Positions 17,501 through 25,242 of a stretch of DNA of 64,000 nt are shown piece after piece. The position numbers and the translations under genes were made by a program. The notes below the pieces were generated by a model. That model searched no databases. It was not told the DNA's origin and saw nothing but the letters and a program-made list of their open reading frames with translations. Each line of letters starts with the position of its first letter. The first letter of the stretch is position 1. The stretch comes from Aggregatilineales bacterium (GTDB lineage Bacteria > Chloroflexota > Anaerolineae > Aggregatilineales > Phototrophicaceae), in NCBI GenBank assembly GCA_030834905.1, contig JAUQWZ010000044.1, positions 1 through 64,000 of the forward strand, given 5' to 3'.

Positions 17501-17961
17501 GCAGTTTCCGCCACCAGTTCCGGGTTGCGGGTCGCGCCCAAGCCGATATTGTGTGGGAAGATGACCGCGTTGCGCACGTTGTTATGCCCGTGAATGGCAT
17601 CGACGCCGTAGATCATGGGGATGGCAAGCGGAGTCGCCAGGGCGGCTTCCTGAAAACCATTGACCATTTCCAGCCAGGTCGCAGGATTATTGTTGGACGG
17701 GTAGCCGCCGCCGCCGCTAAGGACGCCGCCGATATAGAAGGTGGTCACGTCCGCAGGCGTGAGGCTGTTCTTCTCGATCAGCGTCATCTGTCCGATTTTT
17801 TCTTCCAGCGACATGTGCGCCAGCAGATCATCGACTCGGTCTTCCACCGGCAGGCTGGCGTCGAGGTAAGGCGCATCTGCCTGCGCCAGCAGCGGCGCGG
17901 CGAGCAGCAGCACTACCAGCGCGCTCAGCAGCAGAAAAGGGGATTTGTGGTTGTGCGACAT
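14518..17961 (-). CDS. Exported GH3 beta-glucosidase / CBM9-like / GH16 glucanase fusion
   Basis: The 1147-residue product has a signal peptide (1-27, ending LLAQA). Residues about 33-625 form a complete GH3 unit with nucleophile motif GFTVSDWGAVD (Asp310) and KHFVGDGG near 224. Residues about 672-865 resemble a CBM9-like domain (VSITLDGDLSDWEGVPRVEL). After a linker, residues about 891-1141 form a GH16 domain with the catalytic GEIDIMEVIG (Glu1022, Asp1024, Glu1027). GH16 would cut beta-1,3 or mixed-link glucan internally and GH3 would trim the products, so one exported protein can take glucan to glucose. It is encoded downstream of the cytoplasmic GH3 gene and the importer. An all-in-one GH3-CBM-GH16 order is unusual. 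Confidence 0.93.
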   Translation of the reverse strand: MSHNHKSPFLLLSALVVLLLAAPLLAQADAPYLDASLPVEDRVDDLLAHMSLEEKIGQMTLIEKNSLTPADVTTFYIGGVLSGGGGYPSNNNPATWLEMVNGFQEAALATPLAIPMIYGVDAIHGHNNVRNAVIFPHNIGLGATRNPELVAETARVTAQEMIATGIYWNYAPVLAVPQDIRWGRTYEGYSENTDLVTELAVAYLQGLQGDSTADPDSVLGTAKHFVGDGGAVWGTSPFGPQNIDRGITDVDEATLRAVHLAPYIDALEAGARSVMISYTDWDGLNMHAQHYLITDVLKGELGFDGFTVSDWGAVDQITGNYYDAVVTSINAGVDMNMVPYDLYRFLSVMLQAVENGDISLERIDDAVRRILRVKFEMGLFERPFGDEARLATIGSDEHRAVAREAVSQSLVLLKNENDALPLPADAANIFVAGAGADDIGIQSGGWTIDWQGAVGGITRGTTILEALEAAVSPETNVRFNRFGRYENENDAAGSPITADVGIVVVGEMPYAEYEGDSATVSLSDADLSTIARVRERAEKVIVIVLSGRPIILSDALLDADALVAAWLPGTEGAGITDVLFGDKPFTGRLSYTWLRSLDQLPFDFANLPTEGCAAPLFPFGYGLTYENNQSEWLDLAMACAGDTEQVEASAAEIVEGQLAPHGVFGETYYAPFPVSITLDGDLSDWEGVPRVELSSSTGSASISFAAAADDEFLYISGDVTDAAIISGEHGADYWNEDSVEFYVNATGDLEQTSYTDGIAQVTIPALNADQPEEPVIAGVRGGTVSAQIAATRTDTGYAVELALPLENDVWSITPEHEGVLGFQVHLNAAATAGRDTKLIWSIYDSADQSYVDPSLFGQLIFFEVGQDMGQVSAGDANPTAAPVVEVDDSITWDSREWVLLWSDEFEGEAGTPINPEYWTHDTGGSGWGNNELEYHTDRVENASLDGSGNLAIVARQEPVEGHRCWYGSCSYSSARIISWDKVEFTYGRVEARIQVPRGQGIWPAFWMLGADFYSVGWPNSGEIDIMEVIGKEPRTVYGTIHGPGYSGAGGMGGSYTLNEDLADGFHVFAVDWDPNVMRWYVDGELVNTVSTNDLRGREWVFNHDFFIILNVAVGGNWPGSPDETTEFPQTMLVDYVRVYQLAEDAGE

Positions 17962-18280
17962 AACATTTCCTTAAGCTGTGTAGCGAAATGTTTAGCAGAC
18001 TGCAAGGATGGGTTCGTAGAGTTTCTATTGCCTGATTGCCTCTCATCCTGCTCAACTGCGTTGAGCCGCCACTGGCGAACTCCGTTCGCACGCCTTCGCA
18101 AGCGCTAGGGAGAGGACAGGTTTTGGTTTTTGACTGCCAGCGACTAAGGTCGTACTCGTAGGGGCAGTTCGCGAACCGCCCCTACACACTGTTTTTATTG
18201 TCGGCTTGCCCCTTTTCCCCGCTTTCGCCGCAGTGCTGCGCACAGCTTAAGGAAAAGGGGCAGGGAATGAGGGGCAGCAG
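17962..18280. repeat. Repeat-filled gap with two palindromic elements
   Basis: No gene is visible. A palindrome with GTAGGGGC and GCCCCTAC ends occupies 18158-18185. Next to it, 18189-18236 carries CCCCTTTTCC and GGAAAAGGGG arms around a core containing GCAGTGCTGCGCACAGC, and its tail runs to about 18262. The second element is the same type as at 51405-51470. A degraded relative seems to lie at 18050-18115. Confidence 0.7.
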
Positions 18281-20065
18281 CTAAGCTAAGCCGTAGCCCA
18301 GCGGGAACAGGGGTCCATCGGGATGCTGCTTGAGCGCCGTCAATGGCACCTGATCGATGCTGCGGAGCCAGGAGAAGGGCAGTTTGCCGGTGAATGGATG
18401 ATCGCCAAAGAGCACATCGGCGACACCCTGCCCTTCACTGCCGGGCAGCCAGGCGGCGATGAAGGCATCGCTCTGTGCCAGCGCCTCGTTGATGAGCAGC
18501 GGTCTGCCGGAGAGCAGGATCACGATCAGCTTATCGCAGCCTTCCCGCATCCGCTTGATAACGGCGGCGTCCTCGTCAGTCAACCGCAGATCGCCATTAT
18601 CACCCATGCCTTCGGCATAGGGGGATTCTCCGACGACGACAATGCCAATCGCGGCAGTCTCATCTTCGGCAAACGTGCCTTCGGCATCGTAGCTGACCTG
18701 GGCGGTTTCGCCAACCGTCTGGCGAATGCCTTCGAGGATCGTCGTGCCCTCGGTGATCGCCCCATGATCGCCCTGCCACGAAATCGTCCAGCCGCCGCAC
18801 TGCATCCCGATATTGTCAGCGCCGCGACCGGCAACCCGCACGCGCGCCGATTTGGGAAGCGGCAGCAGACCGGCTTCGTTTTTGAGCAGCACGACCGATT
18901 TGCGAACAGCTTCCCGCGCGACTTCGCGGTGCTCTGCCGAGCCGACCGCACTGAGCAGCGTTTCGTCACCAAAGGGCGTCTCAAACAAGCCGAGCCACGC
19001 CTTCACCCGAAGAATACGGCGCACCGCATCGTCAATCCGTTCCACCGTCACCGCGCCGGACTCTACCGCCTGGGTGAGCGTGGCGATAAACGTTTTGTAG
19101 TCGTAGGGCACCATCACCATGTCGATACCGGCGTTGATGGCAGTGATAACGCTGGTCAGGTAATCGCGGTCAAGCTGGCTGATTCCCATCCAGTCGGAGA
19201 CGGTGAATCCCTGGAAGCCAAATTCGCCTTTGAGCACGTCGGTAATCAGATAGCGATGCGCGTGCATCTTCAAGCCCTGCCAGCCGGAAAGCGAGATCAT
19301 GATATTCTGCGCGCCCGCGTCAACAGCGGCTTTATAGGGGGCAAGGTGAATAGCGCGCAGCGTTTCTTCGTCGATCTCGGCATCGCCCTGATCGATTTGG
19401 TAGGTGTCGCCCGGCGCTTGCCAGTTCTCGGACATCCAGTTGTAAGTGAGGGCGGTGCCCCACTTTGCGCCCCCGTCGGCGACGTAGTGTTTGGCTGATG
19501 CGAGCACGCGCGGGTTCTGATCCTGCAAGCCCTGTATGTAAGCAACGCCCAACGGCGTAACGATGTCAGTGCTTTCGCTGAAACCCTCGTAGATGCGTCC
19601 CCAGCGAATATCCTGCGGCACCGTGACCGCGGGCGCGAAGTTGTACTGCACGTTGGTCGCCAGCAGTTCCAGCGCCGTGATGCGGGCAGTCCGCCGAACC
19701 AGATCGGCGTCGCGGGTGGCACCCAAGCCGATATTGTGCGGAAAGATCGTCGCCCCATAGACGTTGTTATGCCCGTGAACGCCGTCCGAGCCATAGATCA
19801 GCGGAATCCGCAGGCGCGTTTTCAGCGCCGCTTCTTCAAAACCGCGCACCATCGCCGCCCAGTTTTCGGGAGAATTTGGCTCAGGGTTGCCACCGCCGCC
19901 GCTGAGCACTGAGCCGATGGCATACGTGGTGACGTCTTCAGGCGGGATGCTGTTCTTCTCTGCCTGGGTCATCTGACCGATTTTTTCAGCCAGAGTCATC
20001 TGCTGAACAAGCGACTCGACGTCGGTATCCCCTGTCTGAACGACGCTGGATTGATTGGCAAACAT
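18281..20065 (-). CDS. Cytoplasmic GH3 beta-glucosidase
   Basis: The ATG at 20065 follows a GGAG ribosome site; a longer open frame from 20146 has none. The product of 594 residues has no signal peptide and is close in sequence to the GH3 half of the neighbouring fusion protein: QDIRWGRIYEGFSESTDIV, KHYVADGGAKWG, GFTVSDWMGISQLDRDY (nucleophile Asp) and VVVGESPYAEGMGDNGDLRL. It should hydrolyse imported beta-gluco-oligosaccharides to glucose. It lies 38 bases after the second permease gene and is the last part of the LacI-controlled importer operon before a repeat-filled gap. The similarity to the fused GH3 suggests duplication within the locus. Confidence 0.93.
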   Translation of the reverse strand: MFANQSSVVQTGDTDVESLVQQMTLAEKIGQMTQAEKNSIPPEDVTTYAIGSVLSGGGGNPEPNSPENWAAMVRGFEEAALKTRLRIPLIYGSDGVHGHNNVYGATIFPHNIGLGATRDADLVRRTARITALELLATNVQYNFAPAVTVPQDIRWGRIYEGFSESTDIVTPLGVAYIQGLQDQNPRVLASAKHYVADGGAKWGTALTYNWMSENWQAPGDTYQIDQGDAEIDEETLRAIHLAPYKAAVDAGAQNIMISLSGWQGLKMHAHRYLITDVLKGEFGFQGFTVSDWMGISQLDRDYLTSVITAINAGIDMVMVPYDYKTFIATLTQAVESGAVTVERIDDAVRRILRVKAWLGLFETPFGDETLLSAVGSAEHREVAREAVRKSVVLLKNEAGLLPLPKSARVRVAGRGADNIGMQCGGWTISWQGDHGAITEGTTILEGIRQTVGETAQVSYDAEGTFAEDETAAIGIVVVGESPYAEGMGDNGDLRLTDEDAAVIKRMREGCDKLIVILLSGRPLLINEALAQSDAFIAAWLPGSEGQGVADVLFGDHPFTGKLPFSWLRSIDQVPLTALKQHPDGPLFPLGYGLA

Positions 20066-20102
20066 GGTTACTCCTTCAGTCACGCTGATGTGTGAAAGTG
20101 GA

Positions 20103-21185
20103 CTATTTGTCCACACCTGTAATGACAATGCCCTGAATGAACACACGCTGAGCCATGAAGAATATCGCCAGCGGCAGGATCATCGAGATGATGGAGGCTG
20201 CCAGAATGAGCTGTGGCTCGGCGCTGTACAAACCGTTGAATTCGGTCAGACCGACGGTGATGGGATTCGCCTGACGGTTGCCCGCCAGATAGATCAGCGG
20301 TCCGAAGAAATCGTTCCAGGCGAAGAAGAAGTGGAACAGGGCAACCGCCGTCAGCGCTGGCACTGCCTGTGGCAGAATGACCGACGTAAAGATGCGTATC
20401 GGTCCCGCGCCGTCAATCATCGCCGCTTCTTCCATTTCACGCGGAATGGTCAGGAAGTACTGGCGCAGCAGGAAAATGTTGTAGGCGTTGCCAAACATCT
20501 GCGGCACCATCAGCGGCAGCCACGTTCCACCCCAGCCAAGCACTTTGACAAAGAAGGCGTAAGTTGGCACGAGCGTGACCGCAGGCGGCAGGATGATGGT
20601 GGACATCAGCACTATAAACAGCACGCCCTTCATTGGGAAGCGGAACCGGGCAAAGCCATAGGCGACCATCGAAGAGGCGACCAGCGTGCCGACCATGGTG
20701 ATGATAGCGTAGGCGAGTGTGTTCCCTAGCAGGCGCAGGAAGTTAATCGTGCCCCATGCTTCCGGGTAGTTTTCAAACTGGAACGAGATTTCCGTCACCG
20801 GCAGCAGAATGCGCCAGTTGCCTTCCCATTCAAATGTACCTGCGTCCGGGTTCTCGATGTCGAGCATCACGCTGGAACGGCGCGACGGCTGGATCAGCGC
20901 ATATTGTTTGATGCCATCGTCAGTCGGCACCTGATAAACGTCGTATCGTCTGCCTTCGTACTCGTAACGCACATTTTCGGAAGGGATCAGCGGCGCGCGG
21001 GCATCGGAAACCTGTGCCTGTGTCTTGAGCGAGTTAATGATGCCATACGCCATCGGCATCAGGTAAACACTCAGAATGACCAGCGCCAGCAGCGTAATGC
21101 CTGCCTGGTTCAATAGTCGGCGGCGGCGGCGGGCAATTTTCCAGATTGAACTGTCTCCTGGAGAGGCTTGAGTAATGGTGGTCAT
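20103..21185 (-). CDS. Carbohydrate ABC transporter permease, MalG type (beta-glucan locus)
   Basis: The ATG at 21185 overlaps the stop of the upstream permease gene by 4 bases and is preceded by GGGGAGA. The product of 360 residues has the MalG-type EAA loop (EEAAMIDGAGPIRIFTSVILP) and the C-terminal FIQGIVITGVDK. Between the first and second membrane helices (about residues 57-138) there is an extra outside segment of about 80 residues rich in charged and aromatic positions (YEYEGRRYDVYQVP). It could contact the binding protein. It is the partner of the 21182-22177 product. Confidence 0.9.
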   Translation of the reverse strand: MTTITQASPGDSSIWKIARRRRRLLNQAGITLLALVILSVYLMPMAYGIINSLKTQAQVSDARAPLIPSENVRYEYEGRRYDVYQVPTDDGIKQYALIQPSRRSSVMLDIENPDAGTFEWEGNWRILLPVTEISFQFENYPEAWGTINFLRLLGNTLAYAIITMVGTLVASSMVAYGFARFRFPMKGVLFIVLMSTIILPPAVTLVPTYAFFVKVLGWGGTWLPLMVPQMFGNAYNIFLLRQYFLTIPREMEEAAMIDGAGPIRIFTSVILPQAVPALTAVALFHFFFAWNDFFGPLIYLAGNRQANPITVGLTEFNGLYSAEPQLILAASIISMILPLAIFFMAQRVFIQGIVITGVDK

Positions 21186-22177
21186 GATGAGTGATTCTCC
21201 CCTGCGTAATAGACCCAGTATCGCGATGTGGCAAAGAGGAAAATCGTGATGATCAAAGCGATGATAAACAGTAGCCACGCCAGCGCAGAGCCATAGCCCA
21301 TATTCTGGAAAGTGAAGGCTTGCTTATAAAAATAGACCATGTAGAAGTTGGTTGATCCGTCGGGATAACCATTACCGTTATTGAGAACAAACGGGACTAT
21401 GAAATACTGCAATAGCCCGACAACACTCAAAATCAGATTGTAGAAGATCACCGGCGTAATCATCGGGACGGTGATATTCCACAGCCGCTTCCACCAGCTC
21501 GCGCCGTCAATATGCGAAGCTTCGTAGAGTTCCGTTGGAACGCCTTGCAGGCTGGCGAGGTAAATCAGCATCGTGTTGCCGATGCCCCACAGCCCGATAA
21601 ACGTATAGGCAAGATAAATCAGATTCGGATTATCCAGCCAGCGCAGTCCGGTATTGCCCGTTGCCTGAACACCAAAAAGATCGATGATGCGGTTCAGCCA
21701 GCCGGTGTTGGGATTGAGTACCTGCGACCAGATGAGGATTGCCGCGATTAGCGGCACCATCGTTGGCGCATAAAACAGCGTGCGGAACACGTTGCGCCCT
21801 ATCAGGTGCTCGGAGTTCAGAAGCAGCGCCAGAAAGAAGGCAAGCACCATGCCTGTTGGGAAGGAAATCAGCGCGAACTTGAAGGTGATTTCCAAGCCCC
21901 GCCAGGTGTTGGGGTCGTTGAATAACATACGCTGCCAATTGCCAAGACCGACGTACTGCGCCTGGTCAGGTGCTGACAGAGTGAAGCTGTGGAACGAGAA
22001 TACCAGCGAGGCAAGCATAGGGGCGAGGTAAAAAATCAGGAAGCCAATCAGCCAGGGGCTTATAAAGAAAAACCCCCACCTGGCTTCGCGGCGCTGCATC
22101 CGGGAGAGCCTGAACCAGTTTCGACTCCCGGTCTGCGCTTGCTGCCGGGTAACATTCACTTCAGAAAGCATATCCAT
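21182..22177 (-). CDS. Carbohydrate ABC transporter permease, MalF type (beta-glucan locus)
   Basis: The 331-residue protein has a charged N-terminal tail of about 40 residues followed by six membrane helices. The EAA motif is YEASHIDGASWWKRLWNITV. It lies directly downstream of the binding-protein gene across a stem-loop at 22219-22244 and overlaps the next permease gene by 4 bases. The ATG at 22177 lacks a strong ribosome site and the ATG at 22171 is an alternative. It would carry gluco-oligosaccharides released by the GH16 enzyme. Confidence 0.9.
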   Translation of the reverse strand: MDMLSEVNVTRQQAQTGSRNWFRLSRMQRREARWGFFFISPWLIGFLIFYLAPMLASLVFSFHSFTLSAPDQAQYVGLGNWQRMLFNDPNTWRGLEITFKFALISFPTGMVLAFFLALLLNSEHLIGRNVFRTLFYAPTMVPLIAAILIWSQVLNPNTGWLNRIIDLFGVQATGNTGLRWLDNPNLIYLAYTFIGLWGIGNTMLIYLASLQGVPTELYEASHIDGASWWKRLWNITVPMITPVIFYNLILSVVGLLQYFIVPFVLNNGNGYPDGSTNFYMVYFYKQAFTFQNMGYGSALAWLLFIIALIITIFLFATSRYWVYYAGENHSS

Positions 22178-22218
22178 CGTATCAAGTCCCGCATTTCACA
22201 ATCGGCAGTGTGAATAAA

Positions 22219-22244
22219 TCTGGCGGGTGGTTTCACCCGCCAGA
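22219..22244 (-). promoter_or_regulatory. Intercistronic stem-loop between binding-protein and permease genes
   Basis: The arms TCTGGCGGGTG and CACCCGCCAGA (22219-22229 and 22234-22244) make a perfect 11-base stem with a 4-base loop. It sits at the same place as the stem-loop at 2401-2431 in the other sugar operon, which supports a role in raising binding-protein levels over permease levels. Confidence 0.75.
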
Positions 22245-22260
22245 CCTGAAGATGAGTTAC

Positions 22261-23652
22261 TTAGTTTCCGGCAGCGTCGTAAATTGTCTGGAGATCTGCC
22301 TGCAGCGCGTCGAGTTCAGCATCGACGTCGGCGTCGGCGTTATTGTCCACCACCTGCGTATATTCGTTATAACGCGCGGTAGTTTCGAGGAATGCGGGCA
22401 TACCATCTTCGTGATTCGGCACGTCGGGATAGCTCAGCGACTGAATTGCCACGTCCCAGTTGATGTCGAAGTTGGTGTCAGGATACTGCTCGGACAGCGT
22501 TGCCTGATAGCGGTCAAAGAAATCGCCCTGCAGGCTCAGACGCGCGGGCATACCATTGTAGACCTGCGCCATATCATCAGCGCGTTCACCCAACAGGTAG
22601 GTCAGAACGCTGAAGGATTCTTCGGGGTGCTGGGTGGTTGCCATGATACCAAAGGTGTCGGCATGAAGCTTGGCAGTGATCACCCCATTGTGCGCCGGAA
22701 TGGGAGCGATATCCCACGCCGCGTCCATATCGGCGGTGCCCCAGCCCATGTACCAGGTGTGAATCGGAACCATTGCCACGTTGCCGCTGCCAAACCAGTT
22801 GCCGCTTGCCAGCAGGTCGCTGCCTGCGTAAGCGCCGCTGGGATAGAAGGGCTGCTCGCCATACATGGCGTCGTGAATCCAGTTTTCACCTTCGCGCCAG
22901 GCGTCGGGGATGATGGCGTTACCTTCGTCGTCCACGAAGTTGCCAGCGCCAAACAGGGTGTCACGACCACGCACGTCGGTGTGGCTGATACCGAAGCCCC
23001 ACTGAATGATGTTGTCGGCATCGAAGCCTTCCATCGTCGCGTCATTACCGTTGATATCCACGGTCAGGATGCGTCCGAGTTCAGCGATGACTTCGGTGTT
23101 CCACTCGCGCTCGTTGCCATCGGCGTCAATGTAGGGTTCGCCGTAGTTCGTGGGCGGGTAGGGCAGACCGGCTTCGTCAAACAGATCCATGTTGTACATC
23201 AGGAAGTAGGGGAACACGGCGAACGGAATGCCAAGCTGACCTTCTTCACCAAAATTGTAGAAGGCAACCAGAGCCGGGTCGAAGTCGCTCAGGTCGTAGT
23301 TGACTGCGTCGATCTGCGGCTGGAGGTCAAGCCATGCGCCGGGGAACGACTCGCGACCACGAGTGCCCATAGGACCGACAATGTCAGGGGCATTGCCAGC
23401 GGCAATCTGCGTGCCGAGGATGTCGTAAGCCTGGGCGTTGTCCACGATTTCGAGGACGAGTTCGATTTCATCCTGCGAATCATTGAACTCTGCGACAACG
23501 GCTTCCTGCGCGGTGATAGTCGGCGCGTCAGTGCCTGCGCCAAGACCAACAAACCAGCGAATCTGGACGGGTTCCTGGGCGCTCACGACATTAAACGAAA
23601 CTACCAATAGCATTACTAACAGCACCATACGGAAAACATTTTGCTTGCGCAT
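22261..23652 (-). CDS. Extracellular sugar-binding protein (beta-glucan locus)
   Basis: The 463-residue product has a strong AAGGAGAGAG ribosome site and a signal peptide (residues 1-25, ending NVVSA before QEP). It fits family 1 solute-binding proteins: VVAEFNDSQDEIELVLEIVD near the N-terminus, APDIVGPMGTRG, and the diagnostic FPYFLMYNMDLFDEAGLPYP near residue 165. It would capture oligosaccharides, probably laminari-oligosaccharides, for the permeases at 20103-22177. Its promoter region carries the LacI operator at 23785-23800. Confidence 0.93.
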   Translation of the reverse strand: MRKQNVFRMVLLVMLLVVSFNVVSAQEPVQIRWFVGLGAGTDAPTITAQEAVVAEFNDSQDEIELVLEIVDNAQAYDILGTQIAAGNAPDIVGPMGTRGRESFPGAWLDLQPQIDAVNYDLSDFDPALVAFYNFGEEGQLGIPFAVFPYFLMYNMDLFDEAGLPYPPTNYGEPYIDADGNEREWNTEVIAELGRILTVDINGNDATMEGFDADNIIQWGFGISHTDVRGRDTLFGAGNFVDDEGNAIIPDAWREGENWIHDAMYGEQPFYPSGAYAGSDLLASGNWFGSGNVAMVPIHTWYMGWGTADMDAAWDIAPIPAHNGVITAKLHADTFGIMATTQHPEESFSVLTYLLGERADDMAQVYNGMPARLSLQGDFFDRYQATLSEQYPDTNFDINWDVAIQSLSYPDVPNHEDGMPAFLETTARYNEYTQVVDNNADADVDAELDALQADLQTIYDAAGN

Positions 23653-23784
23653 TTCTCTCTCCTTATCATTGGTCTTTGCGCACGATCACCGAAAGTGTGT
23701 GCCTCTTTGAGAACGGCTCCGAATGAACGTGGCGAACGACGTTTCCATCATTCCCTCAGGGCATGGTTATTGTCTCAACATCCC

Positions 23785-23800
23785 TTGAGAGCGCTCTCAA
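23785..23800. promoter_or_regulatory. LacI-family operator TTGAGAGCGCTCTCAA (copy 1)
   Basis: This perfect 16-base palindrome with a central CG is typical of LacI-family operators. It lies 132 bases upstream of the binding-protein start codon and 11 bases after the end of the lacI-type gene. An identical copy lies at 24905-24920. Confidence 0.9.
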
Positions 23801-23811
23801 ATCAGCGAAAG

Positions 23812-24870
23812 TTAACAACCTTTGTCAAGCGCCTCCTGCTGCTTTCTGAACGATTTTGATCGAACCGCGCCGGTACTGGCGCGAACAATCAACTCATTGG
23901 GAAGGAACACATGCTGCGGGTGCTGAACGTCGCCATTGATTAGCCCCAACAGCATGGTCACGGCATCTTTGCCGGTTTGCTGAACGGGCTGGCGAATAGT
24001 CGTCAGCTGCGGATCGGCTTGCGTGGCAGGTGACAGATCATCGAAGCTCACTACCGAGACGTCTTCCGGCACACGCAGCCCGGCTTCGCGCAGGGCGCGC
24101 AGGCTGCCTAACGCCATCAAATCATTGGTGACGAAGACGGCGCTCGGCTGGTGTGGAATGAGCGATTGCATGGCGCTGTAGCCACTATCCAACGAGAAAT
24201 CGCCGTAGGCGACCAGGTGATCGTCGAACGGCACACCGTACTCGTGAAGCGCCTTTCGGTAGCCTTCGAGACGGCTTTCACCGGAACGATTGATGTGCGT
24301 GCTGATGATGGCAATGCGGCGGTGACCCAATTCCAGTAAATACTGCGCTGCCGTGTAGCCGCCGGTAATGTTGTCGATGTCAATGAAGGTGGTCTTGGCG
24401 ATGTCGTCCGGTTCGCCAACGAACACAACCGGAAAACCACTCTCTTGCAGGGTATCAAACATTTCCTGGTTGCGCCGCGCCGTCGTGACGATCAAGCCGT
24501 CGATCAGCCCTGTGCCGATGATGGCTTGAAAGAGATTGCGTTCATCTTCAAGCGAATCGAACAGGTAAAGCGACAGCACCAGGTTGTTGGCGTTGCAGCC
24601 CCGCGCGATACCACTGATAAGGGTCGGGAAGTACGGATCGGAGAAGACCTGCTGGACAACGCTGGGAATGATTAAGCCGATGATGTTTGACCGGTTGGAA
24701 ACGAGGGTTCGGGCGACGACGTTGGGTTTATAACCCGTCTGGTCGATAATCGTCTGCACCCGTTCGCGGATTTCAGGGCGAATGTGCGGGTAATTGTTGA
24801 TCACCCGCGAGACAGTGGCTCTCGACACGCCTGATAGTTTTCCGATTTCTTCTAAGGTCAAACGCTTCAT
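23812..24870 (-). CDS. LacI-family regulator of the beta-glucan locus
   Basis: The 352-residue product begins with TLEEIGKLSGVSRATVSRVI (residues 4-23), a standard LacI helix-turn-helix, and a hinge near GYKPNVVARTLVSNRS. The effector domain shows TNIIGLIIPS-like entry, GGYTAAQYLLELGHRRIAII and FVTNDLMALGSLRALREAGL, then VPEDVSVVSFDDL. It sits upstream of the importer genes in the same direction. Two identical operators flank it, one before its own start and one before the binding-protein gene, so it likely represses both itself and the transport genes and releases DNA when a glucan-derived sugar binds. Confidence 0.94.
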   Translation of the reverse strand: MKRLTLEEIGKLSGVSRATVSRVINNYPHIRPEIRERVQTIIDQTGYKPNVVARTLVSNRSNIIGLIIPSVVQQVFSDPYFPTLISGIARGCNANNLVLSLYLFDSLEDERNLFQAIIGTGLIDGLIVTTARRNQEMFDTLQESGFPVVFVGEPDDIAKTTFIDIDNITGGYTAAQYLLELGHRRIAIISTHINRSGESRLEGYRKALHEYGVPFDDHLVAYGDFSLDSGYSAMQSLIPHQPSAVFVTNDLMALGSLRALREAGLRVPEDVSVVSFDDLSPATQADPQLTTIRQPVQQTGKDAVTMLLGLINGDVQHPQHVFLPNELIVRASTGAVRSKSFRKQQEALDKGC

Positions 24871-24904
24871 TTTTGAAAATCTATCGACTATTCTCTAAAT
24901 TAAG

Positions 24905-24920
24905 TTGAGAGCGCTCTCAA
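24905..24920. promoter_or_regulatory. LacI-family operator TTGAGAGCGCTCTCAA (copy 2)
   Basis: This is identical to the site at 23785-23800 and is located 34 bases upstream of the start codon of the lacI-type gene. It supports autoregulation. Confidence 0.9.
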
Positions 24921-25119
24921 ATTACAGATTAGACGAACCTCGTAAGTTTGTCAAATTAATTTGGGCAATTTGCATTAACTCAGGTTCAAAGCATGACTTT
25001 TAACAGGGGGCATCCGGGTCATTGCTCACCCTCATCGATTGCTTTAACAGCACATCCCCGTTTCACAGAATCGCCTGTTTGCCGTATATTGGACTATACA
25101 GGTTAAGGAGTACCAGCCG

Positions 25120-25242
25120 ATGGCGTCCCACCCACCGGCGCGCGATATCCCAGCGCTGCTGGCGCTGGCAGTCATGCGCTTCTGGTCAATTCGGCAAACA
25201 AAAACCGTCCGCTGCTACTCGGCGCTGAGGCTGTGCAGATAA
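25120..25242 (+). other. Short open frame with its own promoter-like and ribosome sites
   Basis: Within the gap 24921-25214, TTCACA and TATATT are 17 bases apart (about 25062-25090), followed by AAGGAG and an ATG at 25120. The frame encodes 40 residues (MASHPPARDIPALLALAVMR and so on) and runs 28 bases into the 3' end of the cytochrome gene on the other strand. It may be the start of a gene cut off by rearrangement. No family is recognised. Confidence 0.3.

Noticed and set aside
18323..19498. 391-codon open frame on the plus strand
   Set aside because: It is the mirror of the GH3 gene at 18281-20065 and contains no recognisable domain.
22210..23610. 466-codon open frame on the plus strand
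   Set aside because: It is antisense to the clear binding-protein gene on the minus strand, has no motif and is explained by codon bias of GC-rich DNA.
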